Shown: positions 14,860 to 22,656, counted from the first letter of the stretch. The stretch: DNA of 27,298 nucleotides from Gammaproteobacteria bacterium UBA2168 (GCA_002327525.1 DCWG01000021.1:1-27298); one strand, 5' to 3'. The notes: a model not told the origin generated them from the letters alone. A program made the numbers and translations.

Positions 14860-15957
14860 TCAAGCCTTGCTCTCTCTCGTGAGCGCGTCCCCTTCGCGCC
14901 ACGGTGAGATCTGCCCCTCGTAAACCGCGGGCCCGTCACAGAAGTGCGCGGCCTGCTCCAGTGTCTCCACAAACGGCATGTCGGCCGGGTAGAGCGCCTC
15001 ACCGCGCGGTAAGGGACCAGCCTTGGAGACGTGTCCCCACAACGAGTGGCCCACTACTTCTTCGGCGATACGTGCCGCCTGGATCACTTTATCCAGGTCG
15101 TAGCCTGTCTCGATCTCCATCTCGTGACACATGGTCACGAAATCCTCCGTCGGGACGTGGCCGGCGGCGCGGCCGTTTCCGCAATAAGGGCAGCCGCCCA
15201 TGCCGCCAAGCGAGGTATCGAAATCCGTCGCCCCCAGGGTGAGTGCCTCGTAGTAGCTTGCGATGGTCACCCCGCGGGTGTTGTGCAGGTGCATGTGGTA
15301 GGTCTCGATCTCGGGGTATTTCTCGCGAATGGCGAGAATGGTTTCCCGCACCCTGTGCGGCATGTTCCAGCCCATTGCATCGAGGAAGGATACACGCCTA
15401 ACCTCGATGCCGGCGCTGTGCCATTTACCGACCATGAGATCGAGCAGCTCCATGCGCCGGGCGAGCGTGAACTCACCTTCAAAATTGGAACCGAATGGAT
15501 TACCGAGCGCGACCGTCCCGGACTCGGCGCCCTGGGCTTTGGCGCCCGCAACAGATGCGTCCGCCGCCGCCATCATTTCGGATTGGGTACGGTTGTAGTT
15601 ACGCCGTGCAAATGTATCGCACAACTCCACGTGGGTGCCGAAACGGCGTTGGCGGACGTTGAGCTTCGGGTAGTAGCCGTCGGCGCGGTCGTAGCCGCGT
15701 TTGTTGAACACGGCAGCCGTGTAAGTCACTCCCGGTTTGGGTTCGAACGCTGTTGCAATCTCGTCAATGCAGGCCATGGACGGTGTCCACTCGGGGTGTG
15801 CGAACGAACCGATGGTGACGGTCTTCGCACCCATCTCGCTCACGGCATCTAGAAGACGCAGCTTTTCCGACACTTCGATGTCCGCGCTCTCTATCTGCAG
15901 GCCCTCGCGCATGGTGTCGTCGAATATGTTCACAGACCGCGGTAGCAGGTCAGTCAT
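14860..15957 (-). CDS. hydroxymethylglutaryl-CoA lyase-like (HMGL/pyruvate carboxyltransferase family) enzyme
   Basis: A 365-residue TIM-barrel enzyme. DDTMREGLQ (13-21) holds the metal-binding Asp and catalytic Arg. HMHLHNTRG (221-229) supplies metal-binding His residues, and GGMGGCPYCGNGRAAGHVPTED (251-272) contains the flexible-loop Cys256 typical of HMG-CoA lyase. It should cleave or form a C-C bond between acetyl-CoA or pyruvate and an oxo-acid; it is longer and more divergent than true HMG-CoA lyase, so the substrate is open. The CPYC motif is unusual against the common CPYA. ATG at 15957 is preceded by GGGGGAAA; the longer frame to 15993 adds residues unlike the family. It is divergent from the ppsA remnant. 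Confidence 0.82.
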   Translation of the reverse strand: MTDLLPRSVNIFDDTMREGLQIESADIEVSEKLRLLDAVSEMGAKTVTIGSFAHPEWTPSMACIDEIATAFEPKPGVTYTAAVFNKRGYDRADGYYPKLNVRQRRFGTHVELCDTFARRNYNRTQSEMMAAADASVAGAKAQGAESGTVALGNPFGSNFEGEFTLARRMELLDLMVGKWHSAGIEVRRVSFLDAMGWNMPHRVRETILAIREKYPEIETYHMHLHNTRGVTIASYYEALTLGATDFDTSLGGMGGCPYCGNGRAAGHVPTEDFVTMCHEMEIETGYDLDKVIQAARIAEEVVGHSLWGHVSKAGPLPRGEALYPADMPFVETLEQAAHFCDGPAVYEGQISPWREGDALTRESKA

Positions 15958-16102
15958 GGTGTTTCCCCCACAATATGGAGTCTGTTTTAGCAAACCCGGC
16001 GGGCCTGCGTCGAGGCATAGTAGTGTGGTGGAGGGAAAATCCGTATTGCCGCCGGATGCAAATGCGTCAGAATCCGGGAGAGTGAAGAGGCAGGGGTTGC
16101 CA

Positions 16103-16246
16103 ATGAGCGGCGAACGCTACGTACGCTGGTTCGATGAGCTTACCAACGACGACGTGGCACTCATCGGCGGTAAGAATGCATGGCTCGACGAGATGCACTC
16201 CGCACTAAGCAGTCGCGGCGGACGTAGAATGACCGCCGCGAACTGA
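16103..16246 (+). pseudogene. ppsA: 5' stub of a phosphoenolpyruvate synthase gene
   Basis: A frame starting at ATG 16103 reads ERYVRWFDELTNDDVALIGG then KNAWLDEMHSAL. This matches the N-terminus of phosphoenolpyruvate synthase (pattern YVRWF-EL---DV-LVGGKNASLGEM). After about 35 codons similarity ends (SSRGGRRMTAAN) and the frame stops at 16246, 6 bp before the next ATG. About 750 codons of the normal gene are absent. Two strongly conserved positions of GGKNASLGEM are changed (Ser to Trp, Gly to Asp), consistent with decay after truncation. The upstream GAGGCAGGGG may be the old ribosome binding site. Confidence 0.72.
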
Positions 16247-16252
16247 CAGCGG

Positions 16253-18123
16253 ATGAAACTGAAGTACTTCATCGGCTGCGCGATTGTGTTTGGTCTGTCC
16301 TGTCAGGCCGTACAGGCCCAGAGCCGCTGCATGAACCATGCACCGCTTCGACAACCCTATTTCGGCGATCTCCACGTGCACACGCGCTATTCGCTCGATG
16401 CGGGGACACGCTCGATGCGGGGACACAGGGGACGCTGACAACACCGGCACAGGCCTATGAGTTTGCCAGAGGGGCCCGGCTCGGGATTCAACCATGGGAC
16501 GAATCGGGAAGCCCACTGCGCTCACTGCAGCTCTCCCGCCCGCTGGACTTCGCCATGGTGTCTGATCACGCTGAACTCTTCGGCGAAATCGTATCCTGCA
16601 CGACGCCGGGCATGTCCGGCTATTCGGCCTGGCAGTGCCGTATGTACCGCCGTTGGCCGCGCGCTGCCTACTACTGGTTCAACTACTGGTCGTCGCAACA
16701 CGCCAAACGCGTCGGCTTTTGTGGCAAGGAGGGTGAGGTTTGCCTGGAAGCAGCGATCGGGCCGTGGCGAGATACGATTCTGGCTGCGGAGAACGCCAAC
16801 GTAACCGGTCCGCTGTGCGAGTTTTCCAGTTTCGTCGGTTACGAGTGGACCGGCGGGTCATCCAGCGGTGGTTCGGGCAATCTGCACCGCAATGTCGTGT
16901 TTCGCAACGCAACGGTTCCCGAAGCGCCCATTTCATTCATCGAAGAGCCAACTGAAGACGGTTTGTACGCGGCGCTGGACGAACAGTGTAACAATGCGCA
17001 AACCGGTTGCCAGGCGCTCGTGATCCCGCACAATTCAAATCTGAGCGCGGGCCTGATGTTCGATGACAACCTCACCAGAAACCAGGCAGAAACACGGCAG
17101 CGGCTGGAGCCGCTTGTCGAGATCATGCAGCACAAGGGTGCGTCGGAGTGTTTTTTTGATCCGCTGAACACACGAGACGAACTGTGTGCTTTCGAACAAC
17201 TGCCCATCAGGAGTTTTACGGACGGGTCTGCGCCACGGGCTGGCGACGGTTTTCTGCGCGAGGTATTGCGCGACGGACTGGCTCTGGAGCAAGGCGTAGG
17301 CGCCAACCCGTTCAAGCTCGGCTTCGTGGGCAGCAGCGACACCCACCTGGGCGCAGCCGGTGCCGTGGAAGAAGGTGCTTTTCTGGGCCATGGCGGCGCC
17401 GGCAAGCCTGCGGGTGAAGCAGTCCCGCACGGATTGCCAGACTTTGCATACTACAACCCGGGCGGTCTGGCCGTACTCTGGGCAGAAGAGAATACCCGGG
17501 AGGCTCTGTTTGAGGCGATGCTGCGCCGGGAAGCCTATGCCACCAGCGGCCCGCGCATTGTCGCCCGCTTCTATGGTGGTTGGGAGCTAGACGCCGGGAT
17601 GTGTTCGGATCCTGAGTTCGTCGCGGCCGGCTATCGAGACGGCGTCCCCATGGGCGGCACCCTGCCGGTCGACGAAGGGACCGGTCCGCCTGTGTTCGCG
17701 GTTTTTGCGCAACAGGACACAGGCACCGAGCACCAGCCCGGAACTCCTCTGCTCAAGGTGCAGATCATCAAGGGCTGGGTCGACCTCGTCGGTAACCACC
17801 ACGAGGCCATCTATGATGTGGCCAGGGCGAATGAGCCCGGTCGGGTGGATCCGGGGACCTGTCTCCAATCCGGTGCGGGAGCGAGCACGCTGTGCCGGGT
17901 GTGGAGAGATCCGCAATTCGATCCTGAACAGGCCGCCTATTACTACGCGAGAGTACTGGAGGGCCCCAGCTGTCGATGGAGCCAGCGCATGTGCATCGCG
18001 CGGCGTGTGGATTGCTCGCAACCAGAGACAGTGTCTGCGGGATTGGAAGCCTGCTGCGACGCGAGCCATCGCCCGGTAATCCACGAGCGTGCCTGGACCT
18101 CCCCGGTATGGTATTCGCCCTGA
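16253..18123 (+). pseudogene. DUF3604 family exported protein, frameshifted by a 17-bp tandem duplication
   Basis: The gene opens at ATG 16253 with a signal peptide (hydrophobic core about 5-20, cleavage near VQAQS) and the DUF3604 opening RQPYFGDLHVHTRYSLDA. It is then thrown out of frame and stops at 16438. The perfect 17-bp duplication at 16393-16426 is the cause. With one copy removed, the frame runs from GTQGTLTTPAQAYEFARGAR through DFAMVSDHAELFGEI to the stop at 18123, giving 617 residues. Blocks such as GNLHRNVVFRN, IPHNSN, EPLVEIMQHKG, GSSDTHLGA, WAEENTREALFEAM, ATSGPR and WTSPVWYSP match the intact paralogue at 19825-21867. DUF3604 proteins have a PHP-like His motif and are predicted exported metallohydrolases of unknown substrate. 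Confidence 0.88.
16393..16426. repeat. perfect 17-bp tandem duplication inside the DUF3604 gene
   Basis: GCTCGATGCGGGGACAC occurs twice head to tail (16393-16409 and 16410-16426) with no mismatch and no spacer. Because 17 is not a multiple of three, it shifts the DUF3604 frame. Removing one copy restores an uninterrupted 617-codon gene. Confidence 0.97.
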
Positions 18124-18126
18124 GCG

Positions 18127-18342
18127 GTGGACAATTCATCGACCGATTCGAAATGGGAACCGCGAAATGGGGACGGGTACAGTTTCATACTGTTTTGGGT
18201 GTTCTACGCAGCCACCACCAACGTCGAGTACGAACTGACGGTCACAGACACCGGGTCGGACAGATCACGAAGCTACATCAATCCGTTCGGCACCCCATTT
18301 GAGTCCGTCACGGATACCCAGGTGTTCGCCACCTCTCCCTGA
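18127..18342 (+). pseudogene. C-terminal fragment of an exported beta-sandwich protein
   Basis: Within this frame, FWVFYAATTNVEYELTVTDT followed by SRSYINPFGTPFESVTDTQVF closely resembles the end of a domain seen at the C-terminus of many secreted bacterial proteins (pattern FWVFYGALSNVEYTITVTDT---G--KTY-NP-G---S--DT-AF). Only these last ~55 residues remain. It starts immediately after the DUF3604 stop, and the codons before about 18175 look unrelated. No start codon with a ribosome binding site belongs to it, so it is a truncated remnant. Confidence 0.65.
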
Positions 18343-18436
18343 TGGGTGATGAGAGGGAATCTCCTCGGGTCATGTGCTTTCTTCCGAGGGCCACTGTCCG
18401 GTAGGGTGAGCGTACCGAAACACCGGAGATCCTCTC

Positions 18437-18628
18437 GTGGCCACTCAAAAACTACTGAGTGAGGAGGTGTCCGTCACCCAGGCGATACTGCGGGTGCTGG
18501 AGGAGGCCGGGATCGACATGGTATTCGGCATCGCCGGCGGCAACATGGGGCAACTGTACGACGCGCTCTACGACCGCCAGTCCTCCATACGCGCGGTGCT
18601 GGTCAGGTACGAGCAACTCGCGAGCGTC
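18437..18628 (+). pseudogene. 5' stub of a thiamine-diphosphate enzyme (acetolactate-synthase-like)
   Basis: From a GTG at 18437, preceded by CCGGAGA, the frame reads SVTQAILRVLEEAGIDMVFG then IAGGNMGQLYDALYDR and RAVLVRYEQLAS. This is the N-terminal Pyr-domain opening of TPP enzymes of the acetolactate synthase/oxalyl-CoA decarboxylase type. It includes the Glu (residue 59) that activates the cofactor, although the usual R-H-E is R-Y-E here. Similarity ends at about 18626, exactly where a CoA-transferase stub begins on the other strand. The frame stays open to 18751 but encodes only antisense of that stub. Some 480 or more codons are missing. Confidence 0.78.
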
Positions 18629-18630
18629 AG

Positions 18631-18702
18631 GCCAGCAAGGGCCCGTGTGCAGTCGATGACGGTCAGATCTTCGAGGGGACCGCCGCGCGCGGGGTTGGTC
18701 AT
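18631..18702 (-). pseudogene. 5' stub of a CaiB/BaiF family (class III) CoA-transferase
   Basis: Starting at ATG 18702 on the minus strand, 24 codons read NPARGGPLEDLTVIDCTRAL plus AG, the N-terminus of CaiB/BaiF CoA-transferases (pattern PL-GL-VIDLTRVLAGP). At 18630 the match stops at the expected Pro, and the next bases are the truncated TPP-enzyme gene in antisense. The two genes were therefore convergent and have lost both their 3' parts in one deletion whose join lies between 18626 and 18631. It is too short for any function. Confidence 0.72.
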
Positions 18703-18796
18703 CGTGGCAGACTCAATTCTCATTCATCCCGCGCAAGTAGAGGACTTATAGGTACGCTGGTCAGGGTACGGTTCGCGAAATAGGGACTGATACACT

Positions 18797-18816
18797 TGTT
18801 GACCACGTAATCAACA
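18797..18816. promoter_or_regulatory. operator-like imperfect palindrome upstream of the CaiB stub
   Basis: TGTTGACCACGTAATCAACA is a 20-bp dyad in which 16 of 20 positions are self-complementary (TGTTGA...TCAACA arms with an ACGT centre). It lies about 95 bp upstream of the CoA-transferase stub on its 5' side. The form suggests a binding site for a dimeric repressor of the TetR or GntR kind; the regulator is not identifiable here. Confidence 0.35.
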
Positions 18817-18845
18817 TGCCGGTCGCAGCGCCGACCGGGCGAAGG

Positions 18846-19136
18846 TCAGTCCAGACGTTCCTGAATCCGCGCATATGCTTCGCGCACCTCTTCCGCAATC
18901 ACCTTCAGCATGTCCGCGCTCTCACGCGTATCCTCACCCAGTTCGGCCCTGCTTTCAGCGCGCTGCAGCATTGGTGCCGAGATGTCCAGCCCCAGGGTGA
19001 TGGCGCCAAGGTCTGCGAGAGCGAGCGTGGTATCACCTGTTGCTTGTCGTGAGACGACTCGGGTTTCTAACAAGTGCCCTGCCAGGGGCCGCGGGGAGGT
19101 AAACGACCTCTGAATACAGCGTATTCGTACGGCCAT
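18846..19136 (-). CDS. hypothetical protein, possibly a C-terminal gene fragment
   Basis: A 96-codon frame that starts 3 bp after the DUF2058 stop. The last ~60 residues have a plausible protein character: a helical, acidic segment ending EEVREAYARIQERLD, with SAPMLQRAESRAELGED before it. The first ~35 residues are Arg-rich and look untranslated. It may be the 3' fragment of a lost gene, as surrounding loci are fragments too, or a real small coupled gene. No family recognised. Confidence 0.35.
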   Translation of the reverse strand: MAVRIRCIQRSFTSPRPLAGHLLETRVVSRQATGDTTLALADLGAITLGLDISAPMLQRAESRAELGEDTRESADMLKVIAEEVREAYARIQERLD

Positions 19137-19139
19137 TTG

Positions 19140-19727
19140 CTACCAGTCGAGATCGTCCGGCACCTCGAAGTTCGCATAGAAGTCGTCATCGGGAGACGAT
19201 ACCTGTTCGTTGCCGTGCGAGACGATGATTCTTTTCGGGTCGCGGCTCTCAATCTGATCTGCAACGGCACGCGTAACGATGTGGTAGATACCGTCGTTGT
19301 TCACTATGACCATCGAACCTTTCGTCAACGCCTCGCGTTGGGTCCGTGGGATGTGGATACGCTTTATCTTCTTGCCGTGCACGAAGTTGTAAGGGACGTC
19401 GTCGTCGGCTGGCTGCTTCGAGCGAAGATCGTTCTGCAGGATGATCTGCGTGATCTCGGCGCGAATTCCCCTGGCGGCGGTCTTCTCGTTTTGCGCACGA
19501 GCTCGCTCCTTGTCTCGTTGGGTTTTTTCGGCGAGCTTTGCCCGTGCACGGGTATGCGCGTTCGCCTGCGAACCGGAATCCGTGCTCTGCGCGGACGATG
19601 CGCTAGCCGTCTTCTTGCCTTTGCGTCGCGCATGCGTCTCGGCACGTTTTTCGCGCGCGGCCTTCTTTGCCTGACTTGCGCTCGCAAGCCCTGCCTTGAT
19701 CAATTGGTCCTGTAAACTTCCCGCCAT
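19140..19727 (-). CDS. DUF2058 family protein (YaiL-like)
   Basis: A 195-residue cytoplasmic protein. The N-terminal SLQDQLIKAGLASASQAKKA (4-23) is followed by a long Lys/Arg/Ala-rich charged helix. The C-terminal domain has VPYNFVHGKKIKRIHIP (110-126), GSMVIVNNDGIYHIVTRAVA (136-155) and RDPKRIIV. This order is diagnostic of DUF2058, a gammaproteobacterial family annotated as nucleoprotein/polynucleotide-associated; its cellular role is not established. It appears complete and is the only undamaged gene between the two DUF3604 loci. Stop codon and spacing suggest the short frame at 18846-19136 would be coupled if real. Confidence 0.92.
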   Translation of the reverse strand: MAGSLQDQLIKAGLASASQAKKAAREKRAETHARRKGKKTASASSAQSTDSGSQANAHTRARAKLAEKTQRDKERARAQNEKTAARGIRAEITQIILQNDLRSKQPADDDVPYNFVHGKKIKRIHIPRTQREALTKGSMVIVNNDGIYHIVTRAVADQIESRDPKRIIVSHGNEQVSSPDDDFYANFEVPDDLDW

Positions 19728-19824
19728 TGCGCGCCGTGTCCCGGATCAGCTGTCCGTGAAGAGCTGCCAATTCTGCCCGTCCCCGCGGCGAACCGCCACG
19801 GGGTCAGTGCTGCGCTTGCCTGGG

Positions 19825-21867
19825 TCATCCGGCATCCGGTATGTACCAGATCGGGGATGACCACACTCGCTCCTGGATGGTCGACTTGAGATCAGCGCGT
19901 GGTGGCACGCCGGCTTTGATGGCGTCCCAGGTAGACCAGCGGCAGGTCGGGTTTTCGAGAGCCCGTACGTAGTAAAACGCGCGGTGTGCCGGATCGAAGT
20001 CGGGATCGCTCCACACCGTTGCGAGTTCGCCCGCGCCAACACCCTCGGTGATAGAGCAGTCGGTTAGATCCACACCCGCGCCATTGTCCGGGCAGCGGTG
20101 CGTATCGGCGTCCACCGCACCGCCGTCTGAGCAGGCGACGTCGTACACGTGTTCGTGGTGCTCGCCGTTCACGCTCCAGCCCTTGACGATCTGCAGGCGC
20201 TGCAGGGCTGCAGAGTTCGCATCGCGAGTGGCCCAGGCGACGAAATCGGGTGCCTTACCGCCGTTTGCGAGCAGTTCCGAACCCATGCTCACGCCTGAGT
20301 GGTAGGCCTGGGTCAGGTGATCTTCGTTGGCAAGCAGAGCTGCATCGAAGCCGTAGCCGCCGAAGAAACGTACCTTCATGCGCGGTCCTGAAGTGGCGAA
20401 TGTCTCCTTACGGCGGAAGGCATCGTAGATTGCGGCGCGTGTGTTCTCTTCCGCCCACACGCCGGTAATTCCTGATGCTCCCCAGGTCTCGAAAGCTCCG
20501 GAAGCATACGTCTTGCCGTCTACTTCCTTAAGGTTTACTCGACCTGCCGATTCGATGATCTCGGCGGCGGCGGCGGACAGTGGAACCGAACCCCGGCGCT
20601 GACTGTCGGCATCGAGCAGCCCGACCTTGGAGAAGTAGTTGCCTTCGTCCAGCGAAGCGGCTGCCGTATGCGTGTCGGATGCGCCGACGAAACCGAACTG
20701 GTAGGGATTGGTGATACCCTTGTCGCGCAATGAAAGACCCTTCAAAAGAGCGTCTCTCGCGTAAGAACCCTGCGGTTCGCTGTGCAGGGTGGTGGCGATG
20801 CGGTAAGGCATGATCTCGAAGTCTGCCCACTCGTCCGTATCAGATAGCGCTGGATGCGTCTCCGAGGTGCCCTTCACCTGCGTGATCTCGACGAGTGGCT
20901 CGTTGCGAATACGTTTTTTGGTGTATGTATCGTTGAGAGGATCTCCCGCCCAGTCGACCAACTTGAACATCTGTCCGTTCGAGCCGTTGGAGTTGTGCGG
21001 GATGGCCAGTGCTTCTATGCCCTGTGCGCGCAGACCGTCCATCCAGTCCCAGAGTCCCTCCGGGTCCTGGCTGTGAAAACGTGAGAAGGGCATGGCCGGC
21101 AACTTGTCGTCGTCACGGAATACGACGTTGCGGTGCAGGTTGCCGCGATCGTCGGTGGATGAGGTGTACTCGTAGGCGACGAAGGTCGTGAAAGTGCCAG
21201 GCTGGTAGTGAGTCTGGGCTGCCGTGACGATATCTGCCCAGGCGTCCTGCGCGATCTGGTTGACCATCTCGGCGTCGATACTGCCGTCGATGACTCCGCG
21301 CAGAGTCTCAGGTAGAAAGGTGCCGAATGCAGTGCCGCGCTGGGGCAGGCTTTCCAGGTTCTGGTTTTCCGGGGCGTTGAGGTTGTGTAGCGCTTGCACG
21401 TGAGGAAGCCGTGAAAAGGCGGTACTGGTATCGGCCGCTGCTTTCACACCTCCCAGAAACATTGCGTGGTCGGTCACCGCGTAGAAGTCCAGGGGCTTAC
21501 GCAGTTTGACCTCGAAGCCAGCTGGATGGCGGATGGGCTGTCCCTTCGCGTATTTGTAGGCATCGTAGGGCGTTGCCACCGTACCGAACGCATAGGCGTC
21601 AAAGGAGTAGTCGGTGTGCACGTGCAGATCGCCGAAGTAGGCGTTGCGTTTCGCGTTTGCCGAGGCATCGCCGGTGATGACGTCAGCCGGCATCTTGAGT
21701 TGTGCACCGCCAAAGCGCCGGCCGGCGGTTTGCGCCTGTTCTTCTTCCGCCGAGGAGGGTGTGGGTGCCTGCGCCGTTTCGGCCACCGGTTTTTCCGGTG
21801 TGGAGCAGGCCGCCAGCAGCAACGTGCATGCGCAGAGCACCCAGCTGCACCTTATCTTATGTTTCAT
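19825..21867 (-). CDS. DUF3604 family lipoprotein (intact paralogue)
   Basis: A 680-residue exported protein. ATG at 21867 is chosen because it starts directly with a lipoprotein signal: KHKIRCSWVL, a hydrophobic stretch, and lipobox LLAAC with Cys21. A longer frame to 21963 has no signal. The mature protein opens with a Pro/Glu/Gln-rich linker, then NAYFGDLHVHTDYSFDAYAF (75-94), the PHP-like His motif, then YAVTDHAMFLGG. Further blocks are YEYTSSTDDRGNLHRNVVFR, IPHNSNGSNGQMF, EPLVEITQVKGTSETHP, FGFVGASDTHTAA, WAEENTRAAIYDAFRRKE, ATSGPRMKVRFFGGY and WSSPIWYIP at the end. These map one to one onto the broken plus-strand copy. It is a predicted outer- or inner-membrane-anchored metallohydrolase of unknown substrate. 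Confidence 0.93.
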   Translation of the reverse strand: MKHKIRCSWVLCACTLLLAACSTPEKPVAETAQAPTPSSAEEEQAQTAGRRFGGAQLKMPADVITGDASANAKRNAYFGDLHVHTDYSFDAYAFGTVATPYDAYKYAKGQPIRHPAGFEVKLRKPLDFYAVTDHAMFLGGVKAAADTSTAFSRLPHVQALHNLNAPENQNLESLPQRGTAFGTFLPETLRGVIDGSIDAEMVNQIAQDAWADIVTAAQTHYQPGTFTTFVAYEYTSSTDDRGNLHRNVVFRDDDKLPAMPFSRFHSQDPEGLWDWMDGLRAQGIEALAIPHNSNGSNGQMFKLVDWAGDPLNDTYTKKRIRNEPLVEITQVKGTSETHPALSDTDEWADFEIMPYRIATTLHSEPQGSYARDALLKGLSLRDKGITNPYQFGFVGASDTHTAAASLDEGNYFSKVGLLDADSQRRGSVPLSAAAAEIIESAGRVNLKEVDGKTYASGAFETWGASGITGVWAEENTRAAIYDAFRRKETFATSGPRMKVRFFGGYGFDAALLANEDHLTQAYHSGVSMGSELLANGGKAPDFVAWATRDANSAALQRLQIVKGWSVNGEHHEHVYDVACSDGGAVDADTHRCPDNGAGVDLTDCSITEGVGAGELATVWSDPDFDPAHRAFYYVRALENPTCRWSTWDAIKAGVPPRADLKSTIQERVWSSPIWYIPDAG

Positions 21868-21907
21868 GAGTGCCGTGACTTCCCCCTTGTTCGTAAGCGG
21901 ATGGTAA

Positions 21908-21913
21908 CTTATA
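21908..21913 (-). promoter_or_regulatory. candidate -10 box (TATAAG) for the DUF3604 lipoprotein gene
   Basis: On the minus strand TATAAG lies 41 bp before the ATG at 21867, at a suitable distance, with GGGGGAAG between as a possible ribosome binding site about 13 bp before the ATG. The -35 region is not convincing. Confidence 0.3.
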
Positions 21914-21978
21914 TCGAGAGTGCAGACTCGCACCGTTAACGGGCACCGGAGGCGGTACTGCACATGGACGGATACCGG

Positions 21979-22493
21979 CTAGGTTCGGTCACCCGGCTGC
22001 GAGACGACGGCTCCCGGCTGTAGGATCATGGTGGTGGGCGTGTCCTGGGCCGCGATCTCGGTGAAGGCCTCCAGTCCGCTCTCGGCAAGCCGCACCCTGG
22101 TCGCGCTCCCCAAGGCTTGCGTAGCGATACCGTGGCCTTCGATGAATGTGCTGTTGGCGCTGCCGAGATCCTCGATGCTCCACATGCCGGCGCTGCACGA
22201 GACACGTGCGCGGCGGGATTCTCGACATACACCTCGCAGTTCGCGTCGCGCCCGAGCAGGAAACCGGTGTTGAATCTGTAGTACCGGGGGCGCCCGCCGA
22301 GGTCCCAGGATACGCTGACGGGTCCGCCGCTGGCGGGCATAATCATGGTTTGTGCTTCGTTGCCCTGCGCAAGCGGCGCAGGTCCGGCGTCGGCGGGGTC
22401 GCGTACTACTCCCTGCTGGGTTACTTCGAAGATCCACGCCATCGCCACGGTGACGGGAAAACCGAGAAACGCGACGATAACGAAGGCGCGCAT
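21979..22493 (-). pseudogene. membrane-anchored FHA-domain protein, frameshifted and 5'-truncated
   Basis: One frame from ATG 22493 reads RAFVIVAFLGFPVTVAMAWI then FEVTQQGVVRDP. This is the end of the membrane segment found in CadC-like and related TPR/FHA sensor proteins. A linker and the first half of an FHA domain follow, with FLLGRDANCEVYVENPA. Near 22215 the frame must change to continue with CSAGMWSIEDLGSANSTFIE and the closing block to the stop at 21979, which is the second half of the FHA domain (pattern W-I-DLGS-NGT---G). The S-R-R-H-A core between the halves is mostly lost, so a small out-of-frame deletion is likely. A stop directly before the ATG and lack of a ribosome binding site indicate the N-terminus is gone as well. 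Confidence 0.7.
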
Positions 22494-22553
22494 GCTTCAG
22501 TCCGGGGCTGCGTCGGTGCACCGCCCTCGTGTTCACCCGTCGCCATGATCACT

Positions 22554-22570
22554 CACCCTCCCTGAGGGTG
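22554..22570. terminator. candidate hairpin downstream of the serine hydrolase gene
   Basis: CACCCTC-CCT-GAGGGTG is an exact 7-bp stem with a 3-base loop, and outer bases (ACT/AGT) can extend it. It lies about 90 bp after the stop of the minus-strand hydrolase gene. No T tract follows on that strand. Confidence 0.35.
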
Positions 22571-22589
22571 ATGAGTACTGGCATTTTGT

Positions 22590-22655
22590 GCGGGGAATCA
22601 ACCGCGAAAGGCGGTCATGCCGCTGGCTGATCCCCGCCCCCTTTTTTTGGGGGGC
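22590..22655. terminator. GC-rich compound hairpin abutting the serine hydrolase stop codon
   Basis: GCCCCC-TTTTTTTG-GGGGGC (22636-22655) is an exact inverted repeat that ends 1 bp from the hydrolase stop. It overlaps a larger stem: GCGGGGAATCA (22590-22600) pairs with TGATCCCCGC (22628-22637) with one bulge. Read on the plus strand, the larger stem is followed by C and seven T, like an intrinsic terminator. On the minus strand, where the gene lies, no T tract follows. It may act as an mRNA 3' end structure. Confidence 0.4.
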
Positions 22656-22656
22656 G

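Noticed and set aside
15031..15852. Long plus-strand ORF (273 codons) opposite the HMGL-like gene
   Set aside because: It is antisense to a clearly conserved enzyme gene, has no start signal and no recognisable domain; high-GC third positions produce such shadows.
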